Assembly: GCA_963995525.1 (NCBI GenBank)
Contig: OZ023217.1
Location: forward strand, 2,758,627-2,822,626
From: Escarpia spicata
Taxonomy: Eukaryota; Annelida; Polychaeta; Sabellida; Siboglinidae
Direction of reading: 5' to 3'
DNA: 64,000 bases
The translations under genes were made by a program, and so were the position numbers. The notes under the pieces are model-generated. The model made no database searches and had not been told where the DNA came from. It saw nothing but the letters and a program-made list of their open reading frames with translations. Shown piece after piece: positions 1-14,773 of this stretch; position 1 is the first letter of the stretch, and every line of letters starts with the position of its first letter.

Positions 1-768
<768 letters not shown>

Positions 769-2882
769 CATTTATTATGAAGGTTTGTATGCAGCTGCCT
801 GTGTGACTAAATGGACAATGTATAAAAACACTAATATTTTGGTTGCAGCCTGAATCCCACATCATGTAATGTTTTGCATTTTTATTTGTGGGCCGGTAAT
901 TTTTATTTTTAATATTGAAGAATTTATATTTCTCATTGAGCATCTTGTTTTCTACTCTTTTGGTCAGCTTGGCCATAGTGACTGCGGCTTTTGAACTTGT
1001 TAACATACAAAATTAACTATCAGTGCCAAATCCTTTTAGCAGAAATGGTTCGTCACCAGCTAGAATGCATTATACCTTATTAAAGTAAAAGTTAAGCCAC
1101 ATATGTAGCGTTCGATCGTGCGTGATTGCGTGCGTATGATAGAGGTTATTTGTATGTCAGACAGGGCCAACCTTGTTCTTGAAACAAAATCACATTTCAT
1201 GGTCGTCTTCAAGCAAAACAACTTCTTTCTAAACTATATCTGAATAGCGTGCCTTCCACCTGGATACACGATCAATATCAAGTTGTTTTATTTTGCAGTC
1301 GAACATGTAATCTCAATTAAGAGTCTGACGGTCTACATCAACTATCAACATACTATGTTCGTATCTTGCGGTGCCAGTGTGGATAATCCAGGCCTGTTAA
1401 AATGTTGAGCTGATGCCATCAGACCTGTGCTTAGTTAGCGAGACGTACACCTTCCGCTAAGACTGAGTGCGCTTGAGGGGAATAAAAAAGTGAACATTCC
1501 CCGTCTTCCGACGTCATGTCCGTCAGTATGCAATGGTTAGAGTTAACAACTACGATGTTATGAATATATAAAATATTACGATGTTATAATGCCTAAATCA
1601 TAAAAAAACACTTTTATATTTCGTGAAGTAACTGCACGTGCTTTCATCCTTAACAGTTTACAGGAAACACAATATGTTATGGCCTCGTTGAATAACGCTT
1701 CCTTGTACGCGCGCTAGCAAATTTATTTGATATTTGTGTCATCAAGGTAATGATTAATTCCCATAAAGGTGTAAGAAGAAATAGTTGCCAGTGGTAAAAT
1801 ATAAAACGCATACAAAGGTTATTAGGACTGGATACTGCGCTTCATAAAACAAACCTTCTAATACACAAAAAGCTTGTATGAAAGCTACGTTCAGGGGGTT
1901 TACGTTTGGTGTACGACACACGTGTCCAAATTACCGGAGTCTTCTATGTCTGATGACATCTGAGCTTTTTGGTATATTCGGCAGTAATTTCATTTAATAT
2001 TTATTGAATGGTGGTTGAAACATATTACAGAGCAAACAAATCAAAACAAGTCATTAGTCAAAATCAAGTCATGCTTGCAATTTACGAAGGTGGTAATTGT
2101 GTGTAATAGCATAATAAAACGGGAAAAAACCATGTTTGGAAAGGAGTAAATATGAAGTTGTAAACTTACAAATAATAATATTCGTGGGCATAGTCCGTTC
2201 GTGGTTTGGGCCGGTTGACATGTACGACCCCACAAAGAATCTGTAACACTACAAGTATAATATATTATGTAACCCTGGCGGAATTGTTTCGTGCAAGCGG
2301 TTGCATGGGCTATTGTTATGTCATGCGCCAGACGCGGGTAGGGTATAGCTGGAGCCACACCCAGTCGCAGTTTGCTAGGGATCATGGACGTGTTCATAAA
2401 GCTATACGTACAGTTCTGTCGGCTCCGTATTACATGTATCAATATACACGGCCTGGTGAGTTATTTTTTTAATGTTTATATGTTAATTATATATAATAGT
2501 TAAATTGTTTCTTGTTGCCCCATTACCCGTCACTTCGGGCATGCCAGCTATAGTATGACGAATGTAGGAGTGTTCTGTCGTATAATGTTAAATTGTGTTT
2601 ACAGACGACTTACATATTTAGCATGCATTTTAACTAATTGTTGTGATGTATAGGTATGGCGTGTGCATACGTTTGACTTTACATAACGTGAAAGTTACGA
2701 AGTACTTAGGTAAAATAAGTTTCTCCGACTCATAGTGTGTACAAGTTTAGACAAGTATCTACAGGGTGACTGATTATTACATGAGGTTTAACACGTATAA
2801 TATTAGAACAACCGAAGCAACTTAGTAATGTAGCGTTGGTTGCTTGACTATAATGTTGCGATGTTCTATAGTCGCAACTAGC
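769..2882. other. Unassigned AT-rich stretch
   Basis: No transposon or protein family is recognised. The only exon-like spot is at 2200-2453, where overlapping open frames end at a CTG|GTGAGT donor; it is discussed as a finding because nothing else supports it. Confidence 0.35.
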
Positions 2883-3540
2883 ACGCTGTCTCTTGTCTCT
2901 CTGCCCCTATATCTGTCTCTGTGTGTCTGTTTTTTCCCCGTCTCCCCTTCTCCAACTCTCCCTCTCTCCCCGAATCTCTCCCTCCTCCATCCTCTGTGTT
3001 TGTCTGTCTGAATGTCAGTCTATCAGTCTGTTAGACAGTATGTCAGTCTGCTGGCCTGCCTGTCTGCCTGCCGGACTGCCTTCTAACTTCTCTGCCTATA
3101 TATGTTTCTCTGACTGTCTGCCTATATGCCTCTCTGTTGGTCTGCCTGTCTGTCTGTCTTGTCTGTATGCCTGCCTGTCGGTATGCCCGCCTGTCTGTAT
3201 GTATGTATGTTTGTCTGTTGCCTGCCTGCTTGCCTGTTGGTTGTATGTTTATCTGCCTATCTCAGCCTCATGCTGTTTTTGCCGTCGTCTGTGCCTCGAT
3301 ATGCCTCTTTGTATCTCTTCTTTCTCCTGTTTGCCTATCTACCTGGATGCATTTCTGTCTGTCTGTCCGCCTGACTGCTGGATGTATGTTTATCTTCCAA
3401 TCTCTGCCTCAGTCTCTGCCTCTCTGTATGTCCTCTCTCCCTCCTATATCTTCCTGCCAGCGTGCCTGCCTGACTGCCCACCTGCCTGCTGACTGTATGT
3501 TTGCCTTCCTATATCTGCCTCTGCCTCTGCCGGTGACACT
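2883..3540 (+). repeat. Degenerate CTGT/CTGC pyrimidine-rich repeat
   Basis: A long stretch of imperfect TCTG, CTGC and CTGT units with scattered substitutions. Open frames of 80 to 300 residues here are repetitive Ser/Leu/Cys/Pro strings produced by the repeat. It grades into the pure TC tract that follows, suggesting that the dinucleotide run grew out of an older tetranucleotide repeat. Confidence 0.9.
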
Positions 3541-4658
<1,118 letters not shown>

Positions 4659-4721
<63 letters not shown>

Positions 4722-4978
4722 CCCTGCCTGCCTGACTCCCTCTCCCTCCCTCTCTCCCACTCTCTCTCCCCTCTCCCTCCCTCCCTCCCTCCCTCCCTCC
4801 CTCCCTCCCTCCCTCCCTCCCTCCCTCCCTCCCTCCCTCCCTCCTCCTCCCTCTCTCCCTCCCTCCCTCCCTCCCTCCCTCGCTCCCTCCCTCCCTCTCT
4901 CCCTCTCTCTCTCTCTCTCTCCCTCCCTCCCTCCCTTCCTCCCTCCCTCCCTCCCCCTCCCTCTCTCCCTCCCTCCCT
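4659..4978 (+). repeat. (CTGC)n followed by (CCCT)n microsatellite
   Basis: About 75 bp of CTGC units (4659-4732) followed by about 240 bp of CCCT units with CT interruptions. The tract directly abuts the 5' end of a truncated LINE at about 4985. Ser-Leu-Pro open frames across it are artefacts. Confidence 0.97.
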
Positions 4979-4984
4979 CTGCTT

Positions 4985-5880
4985 AACCAGCTTGTAACGC
5001 CAATTCTGCTATATGGTAGTGAAATGTGGGGTTTTCAAAATGTAGAGCAGATTGAGATATACCATAGAACATGTTAGAAAAGTCTACTAAAAATTAACAG
5101 GAACATTGCATATTGTATGGTATGTGGAGAAGTTGGCAGACAAAGTGTGAAAACAATTATAGAAAAGAGAAAGATAAACTTTTGGGTGCATTAAATTGGT
5201 GGCAAACAAAGCAAACTATCTAATATTATGTTTAGACTGATGAAAAGTATACGACACAGGTAATTTTAAATCAAAATGGATTTTAAAAATCGAGAGTCAT
5301 TGATGGATGTGGACTATCTAACATGTGGCATGATCATGGAAATGTAAATATAAAATGGTTGAAGCATACTCTAGAACTTAAGATGAAAGACATCAACAGA
5401 CAAACATGGCACAATGAAATTCATGTAAATAGGTTGTGTTGAAATTACAAAATATTTTAATATGAAGTAGGGCTCGAAACGTATTTAATCTACTTGAGCT
5501 CATCTGACAGAATCAATTGATGTAAATTTCGTTGTGGAAATCACAAATTACCTATTTTTGTTGTTCAGTATCTCCCTGAAAATGTTCAGAGGCTCTGTAG
5601 TTTATGCAACAATAGAGACCAAGGTATTGAATATCATTATGTACTTGTATGTCCATCAGTAGTAGCAGAAAGATCAAAATACATACAGAAATACTTTAGA
5701 ATCAGACCTAATACTTTGAAAATAAACCAATTGTTTAATGTACATAATGTGAAACAGTTGACAGATCTTTCCAGATTGATTAATGTAATCATAACAAATT
5801 CCCTGTCGAAATTGTGAATTGCGTAGAAGAAATATTGAGGCTTACAGTTAATTTACTAGTCATATATATTAGTTCAAATT
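4985..5880 (+). mobile_element. 5'-truncated LINE, C-terminal region of ORF2
   Basis: This is a decayed 3' end of a non-LTR retrotransposon. Reading with frameshifts, it begins with the motif LLYGSEMWG, typical of the region after the reverse-transcriptase fingers and palm, and continues through a segment containing GEVGRQSV and INFWV. It ends with a cysteine/histidine knuckle (CSLCNNRDQGIEYHYVLVCP, about 5595-5655) and a frame that stops near 5815 after SLSKL. In-frame stops and frameshifts show it is dead. The 5' break falls at the adjoining CCCT microsatellite. The clade differs from the CR1-like copies elsewhere in the window. The 3' boundary is uncertain; the ATTGTC-type repeat at about 6165 could be its tail. 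Confidence 0.75.
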
Positions 5881-6282
5881 GTGCAATACATGTATAATAC
5901 GTCGTTTATTTTATTTTATATTATTTTACACTATTTGGTTTGCACTAGTGATTATAAAATTATCGAAAACACTTAATACAGTAAGGTCACTGAATGTTTT
6001 ATGCATTGTGTGTTGTCTACATTTTACATACTCTAGATTTGATTATTATAATAGAAGTCTAGATGGTTCTTAAAAATACAATAAGTTCTATTAAAATGTA
6101 CTTTAGAGAGAACAATTCTCTCATACTGCGCAATGGCCAGGTCGAAGGGAAATAAAACTAATTGTCATTGTCATTCTCCCTCCACGTATGTTTCCCACCA
6201 TCTCCTTCTCAACGCCTTCCTCTCCCGTCCCCTCCCGTCTCCTCCTCTCCCTTTCCGTCTCTCTCCCTACTCTACCACGTCA
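5881..6282. other. Possible LINE 3' UTR and pyrimidine-rich spacer
   Basis: AT-rich sequence after the LINE coding relic, containing AATAAAACTAATTGTCATTGTC at about 6150-6172, which looks like a LINE 3' end with a short repeated tail. A degenerate CTCCC-rich tract follows to 6282. Confidence 0.35.
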
Positions 6283-6285
6283 AAA

Positions 6286-6480
6286 TAATAATAATATTTA
6301 TATAGCGCAATATCCATAATATGCTCAAAGCGCTGTACAATGAAATCCAATCAAGCGATTCAATGTATACTTATAAAAACTGCCAAAAAAAAGAAACTTC
6401 ACATAAACTGTAGAACAAACTAAGTTAGTTATATTAAAACTATTAATTAAATAAATAAATAAAATTAGATCAATTATAAA
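6286..6480 (+). repeat. Short interspersed element with TATATAGCGC / CAAAGCGCTGTAC core
   Basis: The sequence begins with an (AAT)n run, then TTATATAGCGCAATATCC and GCTCAAAGCGCTGTACAA within about 60 bases. I recall this paired GCGC arrangement as a dispersed non-coding repeat in many marine invertebrate genomes. The 3' boundary is not clear. No coding capacity. Confidence 0.5.
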
Positions 6481-8449
6481 TTAGACCTGTTATTACTGTA
6501 CTTACACATTTGCATACCTTTACATACATATCCACACACATGCACGCACACACGCATACATCAATAAATACTGATACATGTACTCAAAATAATTGATCTA
6601 TATGTATAAAAGTAAGATATGCCGTAATGTCCTCAAATGAAATTTGTCTCCTCATCTTCCACATCGCTCTCCCTGTTTCCTTTCTCTGTCTGTCCCATTC
6701 TCCGCCCCTCGTTCCCTCCTCTATTCCTCTCCGTCCCTCTCCCTTCCTCCCTCCCCCCTCTCTCTCGCATTCACTCGTAATTGGGTACTGTCATGGATCA
6801 TTGCACATTTAACTAACGAATGACAGGCCAAGTGTGCTTCGTCCACAAACAATGTCATGGTGCAATACCTCAGAGACAATGCATTCATTCAACTACCTAG
6901 ACACCACGTGCGAGCCCAACAATGGTACCTTCTTAATCACATGCTTTGTGATTTGACTGTGAATTTAATAAGACTTCCTCTGTCGAGTTCCACCTGACAG
7001 TTGTTGTGCACGTGTGACTGAGAAGTGTAAAACGACCATTAGGAACACAGTGGTTGAAATATAGGTGACACGACAGGCTTCAGTACAACACCGACTTAAC
7101 TGGTGGATGGTTGACTTGCGTGGGTGCAGCTAACATTCCACAGTTAACATTGTAACAAACAATATTCACTTGACGCTCGATGTGGTACTTCGTGTAATTT
7201 AAAATATACAACAGACTATAGGATATGAAAACAAATGCCGGAAAAGACAGCGTGAAGGGGTAGCCAATGCAAGATGGTTGTAACAGCGCCACCTGAAGGA
7301 AGGTAGGGACTTTGGATGTTTAGAACACAACATAGTTGTAGACTGTTCTATATATTGCCTTTGGGTACAGCAAGGAAATTAGTTATTGTTGACTAGTCTA
7401 TTCACGGCGGCAGGCACGCGCGCGCAAGAAAAGAACATGGTTATTGTCTTTAAAAATAATTACTTTTGTATCGGATCGTAAGGTAGACACATAATTATAT
7501 AGACATACACTTATACACGCACTAGCGTGATGTGTTCATAGGACATCGATCTTGCCAATCACAATGCAAATTCACACACGCTTGTGCTTGGCCAATTATA
7601 GTTAGATTGTTTGGAAATGATCAAAGTACTAGAAACAAATGTATCGTTACTTAAAACACACAAAATAAATGCACTAGTTGAAACATTTATTAACGCAACG
7701 CACCACGGCAAAGTAAATATGAGTTCTCAAATCATCTCTCCCCGTTTTTAGTTCACCATTAATACTGCACTGTGTATTGTTCTTGAACCGCTGTTGGTAT
7801 AATACATAGACAATAAATATGATTTGACTTTTGGATTTGACTTTTGTTTCCCAACTGTGTGCGCCATCTTGGATTCGCCCCTATCGTCATCAACTATAAC
7901 TATCCATGAACTTGCATACATCAGAATACATATAATAGATTAATAATATTATTTACGCCGCGTACACGTACGTTTACTGCATCATATCATGTAACATGAC
8001 ATATGAGCAAAGTTTCAATAACATTCTAAAGAATAAATAACTTTACTAGGCGTAGATATCCAAGATTAAGTAAAGTTGAAGTTCACACCACAATGTTCGC
8101 CTGACTGTGTCTGGCAGGGTATAAAAGCAGGTAAATTTCCTATGTTAATTGCAGCTTGACGTGCTCAATATATAGGGTTATATCACGTGGCATGGATGAC
8201 CACACCGGCTATGGGAACGCCGGAATGGCTTGGGATCCGATATAAACCCTCCCCTGCAGAGTACTACCACACCGTGTGGGTCAACTGTGAGAGATCAGGA
8301 TTGTGACACTACTCTCCAGAGTAGGGTTGTTAGGAGCTCCCGATGAGATGTCCCGAGCCTATCATTGGTGCAGTTGGCTCCAGTGTCTCCCACTTCCTGA
8401 TTCTCTCTTTTTGTCCTACAAAATTGAACTTCAATGTTGCTGGGCCATT
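6481..8449. other. Unassigned spacer
   Basis: AT-rich DNA with a CT-rich patch at 6650-6770. No exon, transposon protein or inverted-repeat element was identified. The GC-richer stretch 8180-8400 is not assigned to any family. Confidence 0.35.
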
Positions 8450-9050
8450 TTCAAGAACTGAAAAGTAAAGTGAATAACATCTGACAGATTCTTACAGGTC
8501 CTCTTCTGGCTTGACTAGGCATTACTGCCTCTTACATGCTTTTGACATCTGCTCGGACTGTGCGCATGCGTCTGGCACAATCCAAGATATGAATGGGGCA
8601 GTGTATTCAGTTTTCAAAGGGTGGTTTTGCTATAACTTATCTATTTTTGTGACAAAACGATTGCACCTGTGAAGCGTCATCCACAGAATGTGGGAGACTG
8701 TTTCATACATCAGTGCGTCGGTATATAAATGAGATATTTCTAATATTTAAACGGCATCTTTCTTTAAATATTTTTAGGTGGTGCCCTCTCGTACGTTCTT
8801 CGTTATCCCCGAATGTACCAAAATTGGATGAGATTGCTGGATCATATTTCCCAGTTAGTATCTTATACATTTCAAACATATCTCCTCTAAGGCGATAGCA
8901 TGATAGAGTTGGACATTTCAGTCTCTGTAGACGTTCTTTGTGTTCAAGGTCTTTGAAACCAGGAATTAATTTGGTTGCTCTGTACTGAACATTTTCAAGA
9001 GGTGTAATATGTTTCATTGTGAAAGGGCTCCATATCTCATCAGCGTATTC
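8450..9050 (-). mobile_element. CR1/Jockey-like LINE (copy A), 3' part of ORF2
   Basis: On the minus strand the frame 9017-8703 reads MKHITPLENVQYRATKLIPG, then KERLQRLKCPTLSCYRLRGD and HHLKIFKERCRLNIR, which is the usual C-terminal region of CR1-type reverse transcriptases. A frameshift near 8703 leads into WNSLPHSVDDA, the expected next block. This is the continuation of the element at 10216-12575; the two were separated by a younger LINE insertion. Several frameshifts show it is inactive. The 3' end at about 8450 is approximate. Confidence 0.85.
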
Positions 9051-10205
9051 AATGTTCGCAGATGATGCTGCCTTGACAGCTCGCGAGGAGCAACATCTTC
9101 AAAATCTTATGGATTGCTTCTCCCAAGCCTGCGAGGACTTCAGACTGATAATCAATCTAAAGAAGACAAATATCATGAGCCAGGACACCGAAAGCCTGCC
9201 AGCCACCACCATAAACAACTACCAGCTGGATGTGGTGAAGGAATTCACATATCTAGGCTCAACAATGATCGACATTTTTTTGGTTTTCATTGTTTTTCTT
9301 TCTCTAATTTGAACAACCTTCTACAAAATTTTTTCCCTGTTTGTTCGACTGCCCTGACGTTACGCACTGCACAAATCCCAGTTTAGCTGTGAACAGCTGT
9401 AAAGGGATTAGTACATCAAACATCAAGCAAGACAACCCCTCCATGGACTCCGAAATCAGCAGACGGATTGGCCGAGCCACATCAACGCTTGCCAGGTTCT
9501 CAAAGAGGGTCTGGGACAACGCCAAACTGACCCTGAACACCAAGATGACTGTCTACAGAGCCTGTGTCCTCAGTGCCCTCTTATATGGCAGCGAGTCATG
9601 AACTCTGTACTCGAGGCAAGAAAGGAGGCTCACCACTTTCCACATGCGCAGCCTGAGGCGGATTCTGGGCATCAAATGGTCGGACCGCATAACAAATAAC
9701 GAGGTCTTCCGACGTGCTACCACACCCAGCATCTATACTCTGCTACGACAACGTCGCCTTCGCTGGCTGGGACACGTCCGCGGGATGCAGGACGGCAGGA
9801 TCCCCAAGGACCTACTATATGGCGAGTTCGCAACAGGCAAGAGAGCTCGGGGCCGCCCCCAACTCCGATTCAAAGATGTCTGTAAAAGAGACATGAAGGC
9901 CCTTGACATGGACATTGACGGATGGGAAGACCTTGCCCAGGATCGCTCCCGCTGGAGACAGGAACTGAATCGCAGCCTGCGCAGAGGGGAAAAGAAGTTA
10001 CAACTTGCGTCAGACGAACGGAGAGTGAGACGCATAAACGGCCAGCAAGCTCCACCTGCAGACACCGCTTTCAAGTGCAACCGCTGCGACAGGGACTGTC
10101 ACTCCCGCATCGGCCTGCACAGCCACAACAGGCGCTGTTCCAGTGTCAACTGACTTTTCAGGGCGCAGAACCATGGTCACTTTTGACCGACGGATGCCAC
10201 TAAGA
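9049..10205 (+). mobile_element. LINE fragment (copy B) with C-terminal zinc-finger motif, inserted in copy A
   Basis: The plus strand encodes the RT palm motif FADDAALTAREEQ and the block EFTYLGSTM. After an interruption at 9274-9433 it resumes with NPSMDSEISRRIGRA, LLYGSES, RRLRWLGHVRGMQDGRIPKD and GKRARGRPQLRFKDVCKRDM. It ends with a Cys/His finger, CNRCDRDCHSRIGLHSH. A stop at 9599 replaces the Trp expected after LLYGSES. The C-terminal 169 codons (9644-10153) remain open, so this copy is younger or less decayed than its host. The order matches full-length elements, with everything upstream of the RT catalytic box missing. The clade differs from CR1. Confidence 0.9.
9274..9433. mobile_element. 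Small insertion of about 160 bp inside LINE copy B
   Basis: The LINE reading frame is broken exactly between EFTYLGSTM-ID and DNPSMDSEI, which are adjacent in related proteins. The inserted bases begin with a T-rich run and have no obvious coding content. GAC occurs at both edges and may be part of a target duplication. It could be a SINE or a small DNA element; the family is unknown. Confidence 0.55.
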
Positions 10206-10215
10206 ATTCAATGTG

Positions 10216-12575
10216 TACATGTTTCATCCATGTGATCGAACGTACGTCGGATTATCCCCATCATTGAATTGGCTTAATTATTTTTTTCTGACATATATGC
10301 CTCAAAATTAAGTGGTGAATAGAAAGTGATTCCAATATCTTTCACCTTGTTCGTACTTGTAAGTGTTGTCTGGTTGTTTTCCAGTGAATAGCCTTTATTC
10401 CTTGTTCATGATGATCCAAATCTCATATGACTACATTTAACTGGATGGAATTACAAAAGTGATGTATCTGTCCAGCATTCGGCTGAAATAATATCTTGTT
10501 GCAGTTTTGTGCATTTCTCTTCGATATAAATAGGATCATCCACAAACAAGAAAATTGGAGAGCTCTTTATAATATCAGGTAAATCATTTGTGAATATAAC
10601 AAAAAGAAGGGGGCCAATCATTGATCTTTGTTGTATATTCCACTGATTACCTTCTGCCAATTTGAAAATGTGTTATTTACTCTTACTCGTTGTCTTCTGT
10701 GGGCCAGCAGAGCTGTAACCCAGTTAAGAATGTTCCCTTTTATGCCATAGCTCTGGAGTTTCTAAATGAGTCGAATATGTGGAACTTTGTCAAAAGCTTT
10801 CAAAAAATCACAATATACTATGTCTGTGCATCCTCCATTATCCAGTGTTTCAGTCCATGAATCGAGTACTTTCAATAGTTGAAATACTGTAGAACGGCCC
10901 TTAATGAATCCTAATTGCTTATTGCTCAGCAGGTAATTTTCTTCATATATTCAGTGATTGTGTCTCTGATTTTTCCTTCCAATATTTTCCCTACTGCACT
11001 CGTTAAACTGACTGGACGGTAGTTCTGTGCTTGGGTTTTAATTCCTTTCTTATCAATCGCAGATTTGTTAGCTTGTTTCCAGTCTGTGGATAGTTTTTTC
11101 TGTTGTGAGTGAAGTGTTAAATATGATTGATAATGGAGTGCTGACGCTCTTTGCTAATTCGTTTAAGACACGAGGATGGAGGCCATCAGATCCTGATGAT
11201 TTAAATGTCTTTAGTTTTTTAGTTTTTATGTCACTATCGATGGGTTGATATTGCAAGATTCCACTGTATAACATTTTATAGGTTCCTCCGGGATGTCTCC
11301 TTCAGGTTCTCTCATAAATACGGAGGATAAGTAATTGGTCAACAACTATGCTTTTTTCTAAGTCCGAGTTATTGATGTCATCTTTGTTTTCGTTTTCTAT
11401 CAAGTTGGGTATTCCAGTTTTTGTCTTCATTTTTGCCTATGCGTACTGCCAGAATTTCTTAGGATTATGTTTTATTTGATTAATGATATCTTTTTCATGC
11501 AGTTTATGTGCCTTTTTTCTCAGTTTCCTGACCTGACTGCACAATCGGCAAAATTCTTGATAAGCTTGGACATCAAGATATTTCTTCCACAATCTGTTTT
11601 TACTTTTTATTTTAGCTCGGGTTTTCACGTCTAGTGGTACTGGGTATTTTGTGGCTCTTTCCGATATCACCTTGTTTGGTATACATTGATCTTCTGCATC
11701 TCTAATTTTCGAAGTAAAGATATCCCATTGGGCTTGCACATCTCCCTGGTGGTTAGAACATTCTGCCTCCAAATCAATGTTTAACATGTCATCCATTTGG
11801 GAATATCATATTTATAAACATTTTTGATGATCGGTTCATATACAGGTGTGCAGTTGAGAACCACTGAATAAGAAAGATAACAGAATGGTCGCTTCTTCCT
11901 AATGCTGAGGCTGTCTCGATTGTTGAGATCTCGGTATATTCACTGGAGAGTACAAGATCAAGCATCGATGGCTTGGTTGTACCTTTACCTCTAGTGGGCT
12001 CTGTAATATGTTGCACCAAGCAAGTGTCGATTTTTTTCAATGAATTGAAATTATTTATCATCAGTACTTGCTGCTGTAGTTGAGGTTATTTCCTAGTCAA
12101 TGTTTAGGTAGTTGAAATCTCCAAGTAGTAGAACATGTGAAAAACAATTCTCACTTATTTTATTTTATCTAGTAATTTGTTAAGGTGTCGTTGTTCTCAG
12201 TGGTGCTGTTAGGACTTCTATAAAAAGATCCAACGAGAAGGGTATCCTTCCCTTTCATTTTTAAAATGCAAAACTGCTTCATTAAACTCAACATCAAACT
12301 GGTGTACTTGAAATGCCAAAGAATTGTGAATAAACAAGAACATCTCTCTGCCTTTGCCTTTAGTCATGTTCACAGTTTGCATATAATACCCTTCCAGGTT
12401 GTATTCCTGCGAGGTAAGCTGTCTTTTAAAATGTGTAGGCTTTACGTCTGAAATTGCTATAACATGTGGTGGAGTTGAGTGTTTTGCTATACTACATTTG
12501 AGTTCCGTTAGTTTTTCTTTTGTCAGTACATCAGCATTTGTATACTACACAATTATTTCTTCTTTTTGTTAAAAT
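10216..12575 (-). mobile_element. CR1/Jockey-like LINE (copy A), endonuclease and reverse transcriptase
   Basis: Read on the minus strand from 12575 downwards. An APE-type endonuclease relic comes first (NADVLTKEKLTEL, YYMQTVNMTKGKGREMFLFI, then ITEPTRGKGTTKPSMLDLVL and LGRSDHSVIFL near 11850-12000). Next is the linker (11796-11437), then reverse transcriptase with FKSSGSDGLHPRVLNEL (about 11225-11150), a NYRPVSLTS-type block, and GPLLFVIFTNDLP with FVDD in place of FADD at about 10550. The catalytic-box change, frameshifts and internal stops show it is dead. It continues at 9050-8450 beyond the inserted copy B. Confidence 0.9.
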
Positions 12576-14770
12576 TAACTCCCAATGATTCATCGTGTTG
12601 CTGAAAGGGATTACTGGGGTCCGAACACCAATACAGTTTCAAAAATGGGGGATTGCCGTGAATGTTCACATCATGCCCGTCAAGCCATTTCAATTCAACA
12701 TAATCCAAGTAGTGGATCGCACGTAAGAGTTCGCATAATTTTTTGCTGTGCTTCTAAATGTTAATATAATAGTTGAGGTGGTTTTCTGTTGGAATGCTCT
12801 TGAAATGTATCTGGGGTTTTAATATTTCTAGTGTACGTAGCTGGTTTTCCATTTAAATGCTTTTGGAATAAACTTGTGAAATATTACGATTCGTTACATA
12901 AGACTGGTGCAGAGACCCCCGCACTTATGTAGCGCTTCATCACACTTGGCTACAGACCTCCCTCCGCACTTTATAGATGGTCCCTTACATAATGTACACA
13001 TATCTAAATGTGATTTTCGGAAGAACATCCAAACGTAATTTTTGTTCACATGTTCGTTGTGTGGAATATGTCTGAATTTGTTATTATTTCAACCGTGCAT
13101 GCCAGTTGAAAATAAAATTTGAATTCTTCCAATGTGTAATGCAAATTTGGTTTTCTGTTACAGGAGTGGGCCGGCGGCTTAATATAACAAGCGGGAATAT
13201 ATACAGTTGGGAGCTTAACACTGAAAAAGTGGGTTTATGTGTTTGTTCAGATAGCTTCATAACAAGTATAGATTGTATTATTTTTCTGTCAAATGATACA
13301 AACATGCGATATTATCTCTTTTGTGAAACATAAACACTTGTTTATCAAATTTCAGATATGTGTATGTACCATACGACTTTTCCAACAATGTAAACAATAT
13401 AATTTGTGAATGAATGCTGTTAGAGTATTGTGTCGTGAATGCAGACATACTATGTCATTTGTTTGTTTATAAACTGTTGAGTTGTGCTGCTTATGATAAT
13501 AGTGTTTCAGTGTTGTGTGTGGCAGGTTCGATCCCGGCTGGTGTTCAGTATTCGTACACTACTGGTTGTGCACACACACTTATTCCATTCAATAACTTCA
13601 GCCGTTACAATAATTCCATGTAAACTGAGTTAATTCCACTTAAACAACTATCGGAAATAGCACATCAAATTAACATGCCACATATAACATGGCAATGGCA
13701 GCTAGGTAGGAAGAAACATCAGAAGGCTAAGCAATGACTCAGTCGTGGAAACAAAGGTGGAAAACAAATATTACCCAAGTGGGATGAAAATGTACGAATT
13801 TGTACATAAATAAAGTTTTAAATTCACATAGAAAACCCATCAACAAGGGAGTATTTCAACCTGAAGAGGGCATGAATACAACACGTCACCCCCAACATCA
13901 CCCATTTTTATATATCATAGCACCCCAACATGTGATGCAAATGTTGCATATGTGCTATGCAGTAAAAAGATGGCTGGAGGAAAGGAGCCAACTTGCATGG
14001 TTTCTACAGAAAGACGTCAGTAGCCGACGACATGCTAATGTTCGACAAGTACAACTGTACTCTAGTATGAGAAGCTATACTGCTGATACATATATCTTTT
14101 GGGGTGTTTGCCAAGGATGGGTGCAGTACTCGGATGTGTATTGGTGTAATGCAATAGACAATTTTGCAAGGTTTAAATGTAGTTGTTTGCCAAACTTAGG
14201 ATAATACCGAACTGTTTTTACCAGGTATTTTTGTTGGTTGTGCAATTTGAACTGATATGCTTCATACAGTATGGACGTTAATCACTAACCTATTTGTTTG
14301 GATTTTGACAGAAATTAATCATATGTATTGCAAGGTATATTATGTCCTGACGTTATGGTTTCTAGATTATTAGGGTTTCGCTGTATCATATGAACACTTG
14401 CCATAACAAGATAACATTTTTGTAACAAATTTATTGACACATCTATGACCATGTACACACATGCTGAATAATACCAGGCATTGGTATGACAACAATATTT
14501 TCAGACAAACATGTGTATAATAAGCAGATTGATGGTTTAATAAGCAGTTGTTTAACCCACCTTCCTCCCTGTACTACACTGTATATATGTATGTCTGTGT
14601 AATTTATAGCAGAAATCTTATTAACTAAAATATAGTTCTTTGACACTTTTCCCTGGTACAGATGGGTACATAAGGCTTTGCTTAGGCTTTTTCCTCTCCA
14701 CTGAGTTTCTGTAGTGTACACAGGGTTTATAGTGCGGTCAATAAAGTAGGGGTATAACTGTTTGCAAGGA
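12576..14770. other. Unassigned AT-rich stretch
   Basis: No transposon protein or exon can be supported. An open frame of 134 codons at 13800-14204 (plus) has no recognisable domain and no clear splice sites, so I do not call it a gene. Confidence 0.35.
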
Positions 14771-14773
14771 GGC

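Noticed and set aside
13800..14204. Open frame of 134 codons
   Set aside because: No family resemblance, no splice sites of quality and composition like its surroundings; within what chance gives in 64 kb.
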